Below are positions 1 through 9,007 of a DNA stretch of 64,000 nucleotides, piece after piece. Under the pieces are notes generated by a model. That model ran no database searches. It was not told where the DNA came from and worked only from the letters and a program-made list of their open reading frames with translations. This DNA is from an uncultured SAR86 cluster bacterium (lineage in GTDB: Bacteria > Pseudomonadota > Gammaproteobacteria > Magnimaribacterales > D2472), in NCBI GenBank assembly GCA_902602595.1, contig CACKRJ010000001.1, positions 410,522 to 474,521 of the forward strand, given 5' to 3'. A program made the position numbers and the translations under genes. Position 1 is the stretch's first letter, and each line of letters opens with the position of its first letter.

Positions 1-341
1 GGCTCATCTAAATCCAGCCACCCTTTGGGATTGCCTGTATCGACGGAACAAAATTTGCATGCCCTAGTGCACACAGAACCCATCAACATGAAAGTGGCAG
101 TCCCGGCTGACCAACACTCTGAAATGTTTGGGCACATGGCTTCTTCGCAAACTGTATAGAGCTGCTTATCTTGAACTTGTTGTTTAACGGAATTAAATTT
201 TTTATCAAAAGTTGCTTTAACCCTTATCCACTCAGGCTTCTTCTGATTTGGAACAGATGAATACCGATTGGCTTTCTGACCATTTTTAACAGCTTTAATA
301 CCGTCTCTATTAATGATCTTTTGTGTTGGGATAATTTCCAT
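1..341 (-). CDS. lipA: Lipoyl synthase, N-terminal part (cut by window edge)
   Basis: Radical SAM enzyme that inserts two sulfurs into octanoyl groups on lipoyl domains. Only the first about 113 codons are present. Translation from ATG at 341 gives both cluster motifs: C-E-E-A-M-C followed by P-N-I-S-E-C (CX4CX5C, auxiliary cluster typical of LipA) and C-T-R-A-C-K-F-C (CX3CX2C, radical SAM cluster), then D-T-G-N-P-K-G. The start overlaps the lipB stop as TAATG, so lipB-lipA are translationally coupled in the usual pathway order (octanoyl transfer, then sulfur insertion). The rest of the gene lies left of position 1. Confidence 0.95.
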   Translation of the reverse strand, partial: MEIIPTQKIINRDGIKAVKNGQKANRYSSVPNQKKPEWIRVKATFDKKFNSVKQQVQDKQLYTVCEEAMCPNISECWSAGTATFMLMGSVCTRACKFCSVDTGNPKGWLDLDE

Positions 342-988
342 TAACTAAATAGTAATTGCATTTCTTTTATTGCGACTGATTCTACATCTTCAAGGGTTAC
401 ATTTGAATCAAAATGACTAATTTGAGTGACTTCTAGACCTTCATAGCCACAAGGATTGATCAAACTAAAAGGAGTTAAGTCCATATCAACATTTAAACTG
501 ATGCCATGATAACTGCGACCCTTCGAAATTCTAAGGCCGATAGAAGCTATTTTTTTATCTCCAACATAAACACCTGGCGCTCCTTCGATGAAAGAACTTT
601 CAATGGAGTAATGCTTGAGTATGTTTTGTATTAAGTTTTGTAAATTTGCAACCAGTGCCTTAGGTCCTAATTTCTTCTGTTTAATATCTAGTAAAAAATA
701 AATCACTAGCTGACCTGGTCCGTGAAAAGTAACCTCTCCACCCCGATCAGTTTGAATAACCGGAATATCTCCAGGATTTAAAACATGACCATTGTCTGCT
801 GCAGTGCCGAGTGTGAAGACTGGTGGATGTTCTAAAAGCCAAATTTGATCATTTAAAGATTTAGCCTGGACTATAGAGCGCATTTGCTCATAAGTATCTG
901 CATAGGCTTGATTGCCTATTTTAAGAAACTCAGGAGCTATCGTCACTGTTTGTTCGTGCCTCAACAAAAGCGTCTTCTGCAATTGCAT
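341..988 (-). CDS. lipB: Octanoyltransferase
   Basis: Transfers octanoyl from octanoyl-ACP to lipoyl domains, feeding LipA next door. The family signature [12 protein letters not shown] is at residues 82-93; the acyl-thioester cysteine is C180 in N-P-C-G and the catalytic lysine is K146 in D-K-K-I-A-S-I-G. Length of 215 residues is normal. From the ATG at 988 it overlaps the upstream dctP-like gene by 59 bp. Family alignment begins only near residue 21, so the true start may be internal, for example GTG at 946 (codon 15), which would shrink the overlap to about 17 bp. The start is therefore uncertain, the function is not. Confidence 0.93.
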   Translation of the reverse strand: MQLQKTLLLRHEQTVTIAPEFLKIGNQAYADTYEQMRSIVQAKSLNDQIWLLEHPPVFTLGTAADNGHVLNPGDIPVIQTDRGGEVTFHGPGQLVIYFLLDIKQKKLGPKALVANLQNLIQNILKHYSIESSFIEGAPGVYVGDKKIASIGLRISKGRSYHGISLNVDMDLTPFSLINPCGYEGLEVTQISHFDSNVTLEDVESVAIKEMQLLFS

Positions 989-2027
989 GAAAACTTTTTA
1001 CTTCTGCCATAAAAGTTTTGAATGAATCGTAAACTTTTTTTACGTCTGGATCATTTACAGCAGAAGTCTCTAAGATCTCTTCGGAAATAGCACGAAATTC
1101 ATTAATCACATCTACCGGCAATTCTCTTAATTGCACATCATGGTTGGTGATTAAATCCTGCAGCGCTCTGTTATTTGATGCTGTGTACTCATCCAATAAA
1201 TCTTGATTCACCGCCTTGGCTGCTACCGTGATAATCGATTGAAGATGGGGTGGTAAGGAATTCCACGCATCTAAATTAATGGTGAATTCCAGCATAGAGC
1301 CTGGCTCATGCCAGCCTGGATAGTAGTAGTATTTGGCAACTTGTTGAAATCCAAAAGCAAGATCATTGTAAGGACCGACCCATTCAACCGCATCAATGGT
1401 GCCTGTTTGCATGGCGGTGTAAAGCTCGCCTCCTGGAATATTCACTGGGATGCCGCCAGCTCTTTTAAAGACTTCACCACCAAAACCCGGAAAGCGCATT
1501 TTGAGTCCCTTGATATCATCGAGTGAATTAATTTCTTTGTTAAACCAACCAAACATTTGAGTACCAGTGTTGCCTCCAGGCAGAGGCTTCATGTTGAAAG
1601 GTTTATATAGCTCTTCCCATAGCTCTAAACCGCCGCCTCGATTAACCCATGCATTAATTTCATCAGCAGTAAAACCAAAAGGCACACCTGCAAAAAACTG
1701 TGCAGCTGGAACCTTGCCTTTCCAGTAATAAGCTCCACCATGACCCATCTCTACTGCGCCTGAAGAAACCGCATCAAAGACTCCCATAGCAGGAACAAAT
1801 TCCCCGGCTCCATAGACCGTTACCTTGAGTTGGCCTTGTGTCATTTCTTCAACCAATTTGCTAAAACGTTCTGGAGCCATTCCCAGACCAGGATAATTCT
1901 TGGGCCAAGTGGTAACCAATGACCATGAATAGTTTTGAGCTTTTGCCGCGCCCGCTGTTCTTTGCTCTGCTTGTCCGCATGCAATGAGCAAACTTAAAGC
2001 CAATCCAATTGTTAAAATATTCTTCAT
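930..2027 (-). CDS. TRAP transporter substrate-binding lipoprotein (DctP/TakP-like)
   Basis: Periplasmic solute receptor of the TRAP family, 365 residues. The N-terminus is a lipoprotein signal ending L-L-I-A-C at residue 17, predicting a membrane-tethered receptor. Motifs such as W-S-L-V-T-T-W-P, F-A-G-V-P-F-G and G-L-K-M-R-F-P-G resemble the TakP/2-oxo-acid-binding branch of DctP proteins (family knowledge). The start overlaps the uvrD stop as ATGA. No dctQ or dctM membrane subunits lie in the window, so the permease partner is elsewhere or absent. The ligand cannot be assigned from sequence; a monocarboxylate or keto acid is an inference. Confidence 0.87.
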   Translation of the reverse strand: MKNILTIGLALSLLIACGQAEQRTAGAAKAQNYSWSLVTTWPKNYPGLGMAPERFSKLVEEMTQGQLKVTVYGAGEFVPAMGVFDAVSSGAVEMGHGGAYYWKGKVPAAQFFAGVPFGFTADEINAWVNRGGGLELWEELYKPFNMKPLPGGNTGTQMFGWFNKEINSLDDIKGLKMRFPGFGGEVFKRAGGIPVNIPGGELYTAMQTGTIDAVEWVGPYNDLAFGFQQVAKYYYYPGWHEPGSMLEFTINLDAWNSLPPHLQSIITVAAKAVNQDLLDEYTASNNRALQDLITNHDVQLRELPVDVINEFRAISEEILETSAVNDPDVKKVYDSFKTFMAEVKSFHAIAEDAFVEARTNSDDSS

Positions 2028-4198
2028 CCCAACATCTCCAATTTAGCAAAGGCGAGTACCAACCATTTGCTGCCAGCTTTTTCAAAATTAATTTGAACTC
2101 TTGCTGATTCACCTGACCCCTCATAGTTTAAAACGACACCGAGTCCAAAGGTAGGGTGAACTACTTTTTGTCCCAATCCAATACCCACCTCATCTTTAAA
2201 GTCCATGGTCGATTTTTTTGGTTTTCGCACATAGGAAGTGGTCACAGAGGCGCGTGGTCTAATCTCTTCAATGAAAGCCGCGGGAATTTCTTTTAAAAAT
2301 CTTGAAGGTGGATTAAAGACATCGGATCCATGTAGCCTTCTAGATTCAACATGAGTTAAATAAAGTTTCTTCATGGCTCGAGTAATACCTACATAGCAGA
2401 GTCTTCGTTCTTCTTCTAGCTGAGAGGGAGATTCAATGGACCTACCATGCGGAAATAAAGTTTCCTCTAAACCGGTTATAAAAACCAATGGAAATTCCAG
2501 GCCTTTGGCTGAATGTAAAGTCATTAACTGAACAGCATCTTGAAACTCATCGGCTTGGGTATCTCCAGCATCCAAGGACACAGTATCTAGAAAAATTTCT
2601 GCAATCTCTTTGTGAGATTTTTCTTTTTCAAATGATTGCTCAAAGTTTTTTGCAGAGGTAACAAGCTCTTCTAAGTTTTCTATTCGTGTTTTGCCTTTTT
2701 CTCCAGCTTCTTTTTTGTGGAACTGATACAAACCAGATTTTTGGATGATGAGTTCCACTAAATCAGACAAGGGCGTGGTATCAAGCAACTCGATACAATG
2801 GGCAATCAGCTCTAGGTATGCCCTTAAACCTTGACCTGCCTTACCGCCCATTTTCCCTTCATCAAGAAGTTTTGCTGCAGCTTTGATATAAGAAAGATTA
2901 TAAGTTTTGGCGGCATCTCTTATTTTGGCTTGAGATTTAACTCCTATGCCCCTAGTTGGATTAGCAATAGACCTTTCAAACGCAGGGTTATCATGCGGGT
3001 TAAAAACTACTTTTAAATAGCTCATAGCATTTTTAATTTCCATGCGCTCATAGAACCTGAGGCCGCCATAAATTCGATAGGGAATATTGATTCGTAAAAG
3101 TGCTTCCTCCAAAGCTCTGGATTGAGCATTAGAACGATAAACAATACCCACATCTTGATAAAGCTCGCCACTATCCATCCAGTTTTTAACGGTCCCAGCA
3201 ATAAATCTAGCCTCATCCTGCTCGTTATATGCTTGATAGAGAGTTATGGGTTCGCCTTCCAATGAATCGGTCCATAGGTTTTTGCCTAAACGATCCTGAT
3301 TATTTTCTATCAATGCATTAGCCGCACTCAGGATTACGCTGGTAGAGCGATAGTTTTGTTCCAGTCGAATAATTTTAGCTTTTTCAAAACTTGCTTCAAA
3401 GGAAGCAATGTTCTCAACTTTGGCTCCTCGCCAACCATAAATAGATTGATCATCATCTCCCACAGCAGTTATGGTGGAAACGTCAGAAGCCACCTCCTTT
3501 AACCAGTTATATTGAATGGTATTGGTGTCTTGAAACTCATCTACTAAAACAGCTTTAAACCTATTGTGAAAAAATTCTTTAACGGTTTTATTGGTTTTAA
3601 CTAGCTCATATGCTTTGAGCAATAACTCCGCAAAATCTACTAAGCTGTCATTGAGACATGCTTCTTCATAATGTTTGTAAATACCTTTAACTGTTTGAGC
3701 ATAAAAGTCCCCATTATCATTTACCTTGTCAGCACGGATACCCTCATCTTTCCAGCTGTTGATTTGCCATTGCATTTGTTTGGGCGGCCAAGCGCCATCA
3801 TCAAGGCCTGCCTCTTTAGCTAAACGTTTAATTATCCGTAATTGATCATCGCTATCTAAAATAGTAAACCCAGAAATAAGCCCTGCTTCTTTGTAAAATC
3901 GTTTGAGGGTTCTGTGCGCTAAGCCATGAAAGGTCCCGCACCACATATCGCCTGCAGGAGATTGAAGCAACTCTTGAATTCTTGATTGCATCTCTTGAGC
4001 TGCTTTATTGGTAAAAGTTACCGCCATGATGGATGAAGGGTTAATACCCATGGCTTCAACGTTCCATGCAATTCTATGAACCAGCACCCTGGTCTTACCA
4101 GAGCCCGCTCCAGCCAAAACTAAAAGACTCTTATCTTCCGAGGTGACCGCTTCTCGCTGAGGGTCATTTAAGTTTTCTAGTATGTGAGAAACATCCAT
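2024..4198 (-). CDS. uvrD: DNA helicase II (UvrD/Rep-type, SF1A)
   Basis: ATP-dependent 3'-5' helicase of nucleotide excision and mismatch repair. The N-terminus M-D-V-S-H-I-L-E-N-L-N-D closely parallels E. coli UvrD. Walker A is A-G-A-G-S-G-K-T around residues 29-36; D-E-F-Q-D-T-N is Walker B; G-D-D-D-Q-S-I-Y-G-W-R-G-A and Y-V-G-I-T-R-A are later SF1 motifs. The last about 55 residues (V-V-H-P-T-F-G-L-G-V-V) match the Tudor-like C-terminal domain of UvrD, supporting UvrD over Rep. 724 residues is the normal size. Divergent from the hexR-like gene with 43 bp between starts. Confidence 0.95.
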   Translation of the reverse strand: MDVSHILENLNDPQREAVTSEDKSLLVLAGAGSGKTRVLVHRIAWNVEAMGINPSSIMAVTFTNKAAQEMQSRIQELLQSPAGDMWCGTFHGLAHRTLKRFYKEAGLISGFTILDSDDQLRIIKRLAKEAGLDDGAWPPKQMQWQINSWKDEGIRADKVNDNGDFYAQTVKGIYKHYEEACLNDSLVDFAELLLKAYELVKTNKTVKEFFHNRFKAVLVDEFQDTNTIQYNWLKEVASDVSTITAVGDDDQSIYGWRGAKVENIASFEASFEKAKIIRLEQNYRSTSVILSAANALIENNQDRLGKNLWTDSLEGEPITLYQAYNEQDEARFIAGTVKNWMDSGELYQDVGIVYRSNAQSRALEEALLRINIPYRIYGGLRFYERMEIKNAMSYLKVVFNPHDNPAFERSIANPTRGIGVKSQAKIRDAAKTYNLSYIKAAAKLLDEGKMGGKAGQGLRAYLELIAHCIELLDTTPLSDLVELIIQKSGLYQFHKKEAGEKGKTRIENLEELVTSAKNFEQSFEKEKSHKEIAEIFLDTVSLDAGDTQADEFQDAVQLMTLHSAKGLEFPLVFITGLEETLFPHGRSIESPSQLEEERRLCYVGITRAMKKLYLTHVESRRLHGSDVFNPPSRFLKEIPAAFIEEIRPRASVTTSYVRKPKKSTMDFKDEVGIGLGQKVVHPTFGLGVVLNYEGSGESARVQINFEKAGSKWLVLAFAKLEMLG

Positions 4199-4241
4199 TA
4201 GGGGTTCATTTTTTAATCTAAGAAGCCTATTCTAACCTTAT

Positions 4242-5084
4242 ATGCAAACTAAATTATTGAGAGAAATTAAAATAGCGCTGCCTAACTTGAGAAAATCCGA
4301 AGTAAAGGTTGCTGAATTCATTTTAAACAAGCCTAGCGCCATTATTGAGTTAACTACAGCCCAAGCTTCTAGTGAAATAGGTGTTAGCGAGCCTACCTTG
4401 ATCAGATTTTGTAAAGCAGTGAATTTTGATGGTTTTCAAAAATTTAAGCTTACTCTTGCTCAGCAACTAGCTGCAGATGACTATTTCAATTCATATGAAA
4501 TCGATCCCGAGGATTCGATTCAAGAACTAACAGAAAAAGTTTTCGACAGCACCATCAGTGAAATTTTAAATGTTAGATCGCAGCTTGATCAAAACGCACT
4601 TGAAGAGGCAATTGAAACTCTTGCAAATGCTAAAAGAGTTGAATTTTATGCCTTTGGTGGCTCTGTGCCAGTAGCCATGGATGCTCAACATAAATTTTTT
4701 CGGCTTAAAATTCCCTCTTCTTGTATTTCTGATCCCCATATCCAATTTATGTCTGCAAATTCTCTTAACAATAAAGATGTGGTTGTAGCAATATCTCAAT
4801 CAGGAACTACTGCAGCTCTAGTTGAGAGCATAAAGACAGTCAAAAGCTTTGGGGTAACTGTTATAGGCTTAATGCCATCTAACACACCTCTTTCAAGAAT
4901 ATGTGATATCTCGCTGGATATTGATGTGGGTGAAAATGCTAGGTTGACTAGACCGCTTACTTCAAGATTAGCTTATATGGCAATAATTGATGTATTAGCA
5001 GTGGGTGTAGCTCAGCTTAAACCAGAAGCACAAGATCATTTGTTTAATATTGTTACAAGTCAGAATTCTTTAAAAATAAAATAA
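4242..5084 (+). CDS. hexR: RpiR-family transcriptional regulator, HexR-like
   Basis: Sugar-responsive DNA-binding regulator of 280 residues. Residues 1-75 form an HTH_6 domain (L-R-K-S-E-V-K-V-A-E-F-I then I-G-V-S-E-P-T-L-I-R-F-C-K), and about 125-250 form a SIS sugar-phosphate-binding domain (F-G-G-S-V-P-V-A-M-D, A-I-S-Q-S-G-T-T). This is the HexR layout; HexR in gammaproteobacteria senses KDPG and controls Entner-Doudoroff and central carbon genes. None of those targets is adjacent here, so the regulon is inference. Its stop touches the stop of the convergent prolyl hydroxylase gene with no gap. Confidence 0.82.
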   Translation: MQTKLLREIKIALPNLRKSEVKVAEFILNKPSAIIELTTAQASSEIGVSEPTLIRFCKAVNFDGFQKFKLTLAQQLAADDYFNSYEIDPEDSIQELTEKVFDSTISEILNVRSQLDQNALEEAIETLANAKRVEFYAFGGSVPVAMDAQHKFFRLKIPSSCISDPHIQFMSANSLNNKDVVVAISQSGTTAALVESIKTVKSFGVTVIGLMPSNTPLSRICDISLDIDVGENARLTRPLTSRLAYMAIIDVLAVGVAQLKPEAQDHLFNIVTSQNSLKIK

Positions 5085-5723
5085 CTAGTATCTTAAATTT
5101 TCTCTGAACCAAAGATTAACCATCCACTTCTCGCCCTTTAGAACAGGCATGCCTCCATGCAGCGATCTTGGATGAATTTTAGGGTGGGTACCTGCATCAA
5201 TTGGTAAAGTATTATGAAAAACTACTGCATCTCCTTTTTTAGGCGGGATATCTATGCCAAGTTCTGGAAAACCTGTTTCTCCGCCCTCCTCAACATCATT
5301 TAAATAAGCAATCACCGTGATCATCCGTTGGCCGCCTGGCTCCCAATTTTTTTTACCATCATCAGTTTCATAATCAAAAGAATCATAATGAGGTTTATAT
5401 TCGGTGCCCTTTTTGTAATATACAAGCTGATATTGTTCAGCGTTTCGAATTGGGATTTGAACGAGAATTGAGAATCTCTTGCTCACTTCATGAACAATCT
5501 CGTTGGCATCATGCTCTATCCAGCAATTTTCACTTGTTCTACTTTCATGTTGAATGTGTTTATCGGGGCTAATAACTGTGGAGGGCTGAAGCTTCCCTTC
5601 TGCGGCTTTAATAAAAGCATCGCACTCATCATTGCTAAGAAAATTAGCTACTACATATAAGATAGGGTCAGCAGCATACATGGTGACATTATCAGCAATT
5701 TTTTTTGGATATTCCTTATTCAT
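5085..5723 (-). CDS. Prolyl 4-hydroxylase-type 2OG-Fe(II) dioxygenase
   Basis: Predicted to hydroxylate prolyl residues using Fe(II), O2 and 2-oxoglutarate. Counting from an upstream in-frame TTG at 5750 (221 residues), the iron ligands are H121 and D123 (K-P-H-Y-D) and H198 (S-L-H-G-G), and the 2OG-binding lysine is K208 (K-G-E-K-W). The stretch G-Q-R-M-I-T-V-I-A-Y-L-N-D-V-E-E-G-G-E-T is the hallmark of collagen/plant/Bacillus-type P4H. I prefer ATG at 5723 (M10), because the TTG version would run into the divergent gene; that gives 212 residues. It faces a hydroxyproline-GlcNAc-transferase-like gene across a 45-bp gap, suggesting the two act on the same protein. Confidence 0.88.
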   Translation of the reverse strand: MNKEYPKKIADNVTMYAADPILYVVANFLSNDECDAFIKAAEGKLQPSTVISPDKHIQHESRTSENCWIEHDANEIVHEVSKRFSILVQIPIRNAEQYQLVYYKKGTEYKPHYDSFDYETDDGKKNWEPGGQRMITVIAYLNDVEEGGETGFPELGIDIPPKKGDAVVFHNTLPIDAGTHPKIHPRSLHGGMPVLKGEKWMVNLWFRENLRY

Positions 5724-5768
5724 GAGTAGAAATAATTGTATGCTAACCAATTAAAGATCGCACATAAA

Positions 5769-6770
5769 ATGAGCATATTTATTTCAATCGCTTCCTACCA
5801 AGATCCCATGCTGGTGTCTACAATTTTTAGTGCATATAACAATGCTCAAAATAAAAATGGGCTGATTTTTAGCATATGTGATCAATCAGATAATGGAATT
5901 CAAGTAAATGAAATTGCTTTCTCGGATCAAATTCACTACGAGCATGTTGATCCCTTGTTTTCAAAAGGTCCCTGTTGGGCAAGACATAGAGCCCAAAGTT
6001 TTTTTAATGAGGAAGACTTCTTCATACAAGTTGACTCCCATACACAATTCGCACCTGGCTGGGATAATATTTTTATTGAGCATCTAGAAAAAATCTCTGC
6101 TATTCAAACAGATGATAATTATTTTAAAAAGCCAGTTATCACCTCTTATCCGCGAAGTTTTAAAGTTTTAGATTTTGAAAAGGGTATATTTTCTCTCAAT
6201 ACTGGAGACAAGCACACTCAAATCATAACCTACAGAAAAGATAGTCTATTTTTAAAAGGCTCATTTTCACGACAAATTGGCATTCCAACAAAATGTAATG
6301 ACATTACGCATGCGTTTCTAATGGCAGCAGGCTGTATTTTTACAAAAGGCTCGTTTGTAAAAGAAATTCCATATGATCCAAATTATTATTTCTACGGAGA
6401 AGAACTTTCAATGGCATTAAGGGCATTCACCCATGGCTATTCATTTTTTCATATTCCTGATGCGCCTTTATTCCATCTCTATACAGATACCAGCAATCTT
6501 CCTAGGAAACTTCACTGGGATCCAGAGGATGATGAAAATAGAGCGATAAAATGGACTGAATTAGATAGAAAAAGTTTAAATAGGCTAGATAATCTGTTTG
6601 CTGGAAAAGTTGAAGAGCCCATGAACCTAGGGAAAGAGAGATCTTTAAACGACTATGCTTTGATCAGCGGCATAGATTTAAAAAATAATATAGTGTTGGA
6701 TTTAAACAAGGCTACCAAATCTAATTTTCTTGAATCCCTTGATTGGAAAATTAGCCCACTTAAACAATAG
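5769..6770 (+). CDS. GT60/PF11397-type GlcNAc transferase (hydroxyproline GlcNAc-transferase-like)
   Basis: Resembles the glycosyltransferase family that includes Dictyostelium Gnt1, which adds GlcNAc to hydroxyproline of Skp1. Features visible: an N-terminal I-F-I-S-I-A-S-Y-Q-D-P strand, G-P-C-W-A-R-H-R-A-Q, a D-S-H metal/nucleotide motif followed by F-A-P-G-W-D (residues about 89-99 from the chosen start), and Y-F-Y-G-E-E-L-S-M-A-L-R-A-F-T-H-G-Y near residue 210. ATG at 5769 is preferred over a TTG at 5736 that would overlap the divergent gene. Length 333 residues; no signal peptide or membrane segment, so cytoplasmic. Donor sugar and acceptor are inferred from family and the adjacent prolyl hydroxylase. 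Confidence 0.78.
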   Translation: MSIFISIASYQDPMLVSTIFSAYNNAQNKNGLIFSICDQSDNGIQVNEIAFSDQIHYEHVDPLFSKGPCWARHRAQSFFNEEDFFIQVDSHTQFAPGWDNIFIEHLEKISAIQTDDNYFKKPVITSYPRSFKVLDFEKGIFSLNTGDKHTQIITYRKDSLFLKGSFSRQIGIPTKCNDITHAFLMAAGCIFTKGSFVKEIPYDPNYYFYGEELSMALRAFTHGYSFFHIPDAPLFHLYTDTSNLPRKLHWDPEDDENRAIKWTELDRKSLNRLDNLFAGKVEEPMNLGKERSLNDYALISGIDLKNNIVLDLNKATKSNFLESLDWKISPLKQ

Positions 6771-6779
6771 GAGAATTTT

Positions 6780-7196
6780 ATGAGTGATGAAGCAAGAGAA
6801 TTTTTAAACAGTTATGGAGATTTTGTTACCAAGGTAACAAGTGAACCAAGCTTAGACCAAAACAGTTTAGATGCTCGCATGAAAGAAATTGATTCCTCCT
6901 CTCCAATAGAGTCTGCAAGACTGTTAACAGCTGCACTTGGACTAGGCAGTGAAACAGGCGAATTTGTAGAAATTGTAAAAAAGATGTTCCTTCAGGGGAA
7001 ACCAGCATCAGAAGATAATATTTTTCACATGAAAAGAGAGCTTGGAGACATTATGTGGTATTGGGCTACAGCCTGCATGGCCTTAAAACTTGATCCCTAT
7101 GAGGTAATCAAAGAAAACCAAGATAAACTTGAAGCAAGATATGGAGAAAAGTTTGAAGTGGATCGTAGTGAGCACAGAAAAGATGGAGACTTATAA
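6780..7196 (+). CDS. MazG-like nucleotide pyrophosphohydrolase
   Basis: All-alpha NTP pyrophosphatase of 138 residues. The metal-binding pattern is present as E58-x-x-E61 (S-E-T-G-E-F-V-E) and E87-x-x-D90 (R-E-L-G-D-I-M-W-Y), the MazG EXXE...EXXD signature. A single short MazG domain like this is closer to phage and integron-type MazG-like proteins than to the double-domain E. coli MazG. A GGAG ribosome-binding site sits 5-8 bases before the ATG. It starts nine bases after the glycosyltransferase stop, so the two are probably cotranscribed. The nucleotide substrate is unknown. Confidence 0.85.
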   Translation: MSDEAREFLNSYGDFVTKVTSEPSLDQNSLDARMKEIDSSSPIESARLLTAALGLGSETGEFVEIVKKMFLQGKPASEDNIFHMKRELGDIMWYWATACMALKLDPYEVIKENQDKLEARYGEKFEVDRSEHRKDGDL

Positions 7197-7238
7197 TTTA
7201 AAAAAAGCCTTTTTTAGCTAGACTAAATTCTTTTGAAT

Positions 7239-8213
7239 CTAATAAGTAGATTTTTGGTTTAAATCTTTTACAGCTTCTATAAATTCTGAGGTCAATTGAT
7301 TCACTAAAGTTTGAACAGATGGTGAGTCTTTAATTGAACCAATGCCTTGCCCCGATCCCCAGATATCTTTCCATGCTTTTGCATCGGTGTTACCTCCAGA
7401 CCCAAAATTCATAGATGATTTATCTGCCTGAGGAAGATTATTTGGATCTAAACCAGCATTTTCAACAGATCCTTTTAAGTAGTTACCATGAACACCAGTG
7501 AATAAAGAGGAATATACGATATCGTCAGCAACACTTTTGACAAGCATGTCTTTGTAGCCCTGATCAGCATTAGCCTCTTCGGTAGCAATAAATCTTGTCC
7601 CTAGATATGCAAGATCAGCTCCTAGAGCTAAGCTTGATGCAACTGCGCTTCCAGAACTGATAGAGCCGGAAAGAATAATTGTTCCATCAAAAAATTCCCT
7701 AACCTCTCTAACCAAAGCAAAAGGTGACAATGTGCCAGCATGCCCACCAGCTCCAGCACAGACTAAAATCAAACCATCAACTCCCTGCTCAGCAGCTTTT
7801 TTTGCATGTCTGACACTGATGACATCATGATAAACAAGCCCGCCATATGAATGAGCGGCTGTAACAATTTCTTCAGGCGGTCTTAAAGAGGTGATAATGA
7901 TCGGAGCTTCATGCTTTACACATAGCTCCATATCACCCATCAATCTATCATTAGATGCATGACAAATTTGATTAACCGCATAAGGAGCAATGGGTAATTC
8001 TGGATTTTCAGCCTTTGCTTGAGCTAATTCTTCTTTAATTCTAATTAGCCATTCTTCAAGTACGTGTTGAGGTCGTGCATTCAATGCTGGGAACGAACCT
8101 ACAATTCCTGCCTTGCACTGTGCAATTACTAATTCTGGTCCGGATACTAAAAAAAGTGGTGCACCAATCACAGGAATTGCTAAATTATCTTGTAAAATTT
8201 TTGGAAGCGGCAT
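7239..8213 (-). CDS. Nitronate monooxygenase family protein
   Basis: FMN-dependent TIM-barrel enzyme of the 2-nitropropane dioxygenase/nitronate monooxygenase family, 324 residues. Family landmarks are the N-terminal P-V-I-G-A-P-L-F, the phosphate/flavin-binding A-G-A-G-G-H-A-G at about 153-160 and L-G-A-D-L-A-Y-L-G-T-R-F-I-A-T-E-E-A near 200-215. The family detoxifies alkyl nitronates such as propionate-3-nitronate; some members are enoyl reductases instead, so the exact substrate is open. Convergent with the MazG-like gene, divided by a 42-bp gap. Confidence 0.85.
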   Translation of the reverse strand: MPLPKILQDNLAIPVIGAPLFLVSGPELVIAQCKAGIVGSFPALNARPQHVLEEWLIRIKEELAQAKAENPELPIAPYAVNQICHASNDRLMGDMELCVKHEAPIIITSLRPPEEIVTAAHSYGGLVYHDVISVRHAKKAAEQGVDGLILVCAGAGGHAGTLSPFALVREVREFFDGTIILSGSISSGSAVASSLALGADLAYLGTRFIATEEANADQGYKDMLVKSVADDIVYSSLFTGVHGNYLKGSVENAGLDPNNLPQADKSSMNFGSGGNTDAKAWKDIWGSGQGIGSIKDSPSVQTLVNQLTSEFIEAVKDLNQKSTY

Positions 8214-8280
8214 GATAGTCCTTATTTAAAAAAAGTTAGTTTAACTTAAGCCTTGAAGTTATTAAATAGGAGTCAGTGGA

Positions 8281-9003
8281 TTAAAAAGCCTCATCTGCAA
8301 CCCAGCTGATTGACCAGTTATGCCCAAGACGATTGCCTTTATAAGTGTCTGGCAGAATGGCTACATGACTGCCCTGTATATTTATCTGTTGGGGGTCCTC
8401 TGACAAATTTTTGTATGCGCTATCAAGCCGATGTTGAGTTCTCCATTCAAAGAGCGCTGTGTTATATACAATCTTCTCAATGGGTTCGTAGCCACAAATA
8501 TTTTTTAACATCGAGGTGCCCAATAAGGGCGAGGCTACAACATGAACTTCAATTGGAGTGGTTGCTTTCCAATGTTTTAAAACATGAGAAACCAATATTC
8601 CCCCATAGCTGTGACCCATTAGTGAAACTTTTGTTATAGATTTATCTTGATTCAAAATATCATTGATTTGATTTAATAATTTTTCTGCTGAATCTTGAAA
8701 ACAGCCATTATCAGGCCATCGAAAAAAGTGCATATGCTTCTGCTTTGTATCAATTGTTTTGATAGGATATATCCACTCATAGCCCTCACTGCTGCCTCCG
8801 TGCACGGCTATAAAAATCTCCTGCGCTTCCTCTGAGCTTGGCTCCAATGCATTCAAACCAAAAGGAAGATTAATTAGCCTGTGACCTAATTTTTTTACAG
8901 ACTCATCATTTGTAAAGTCCTTCAATTGAATGGGGTTCTGAGATGATGAACCGCAACCAGCTATAAAAATAATTAGAATCAATGAACACAATAGATGTTT
9001 CAT
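8281..9003 (-). CDS. Alpha/beta-hydrolase lipoprotein
   Basis: Predicted lipid-anchored hydrolase of 240 residues from ATG at 9003. That start is chosen because it gives a clean lipoprotein signal, M-K-H-L-L-C-S-L-I-L-I-I-F-I-A-G-C, with lipidated Cys17; longer in-frame starts invade the preceding gene. F-I-A-V-H-G-G near residue 64 and the nucleophile elbow G-H-S-Y-G (Ser132) mark the alpha/beta-hydrolase fold. Substrate unknown. The start is only four bases beyond the upstream GNAT stop, indicating one transcript. Confidence 0.75.
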   Translation of the reverse strand: MKHLLCSLILIIFIAGCGSSSQNPIQLKDFTNDESVKKLGHRLINLPFGLNALEPSSEEAQEIFIAVHGGSSEGYEWIYPIKTIDTKQKHMHFFRWPDNGCFQDSAEKLLNQINDILNQDKSITKVSLMGHSYGGILVSHVLKHWKATTPIEVHVVASPLLGTSMLKNICGYEPIEKIVYNTALFEWRTQHRLDSAYKNLSEDPQQINIQGSHVAILPDTYKGNRLGHNWSISWVADEAF

Positions 9004-9007
9004 AAAA

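Noticed and set aside
5736-5750. TTG starts making the P4H and glycosyltransferase genes overlap
   Set aside because: Both genes have ATG starts (5723 and 5769) that remove the overlap and match where the family domains begin.
7197-7238. A-run/T-run inverted repeat between the MazG-like and nitronate monooxygenase genes
   Set aside because: The possible stem is only A-T pairs with one or two G-C and no loop, too weak to call a terminator although the convergent position would suit one.
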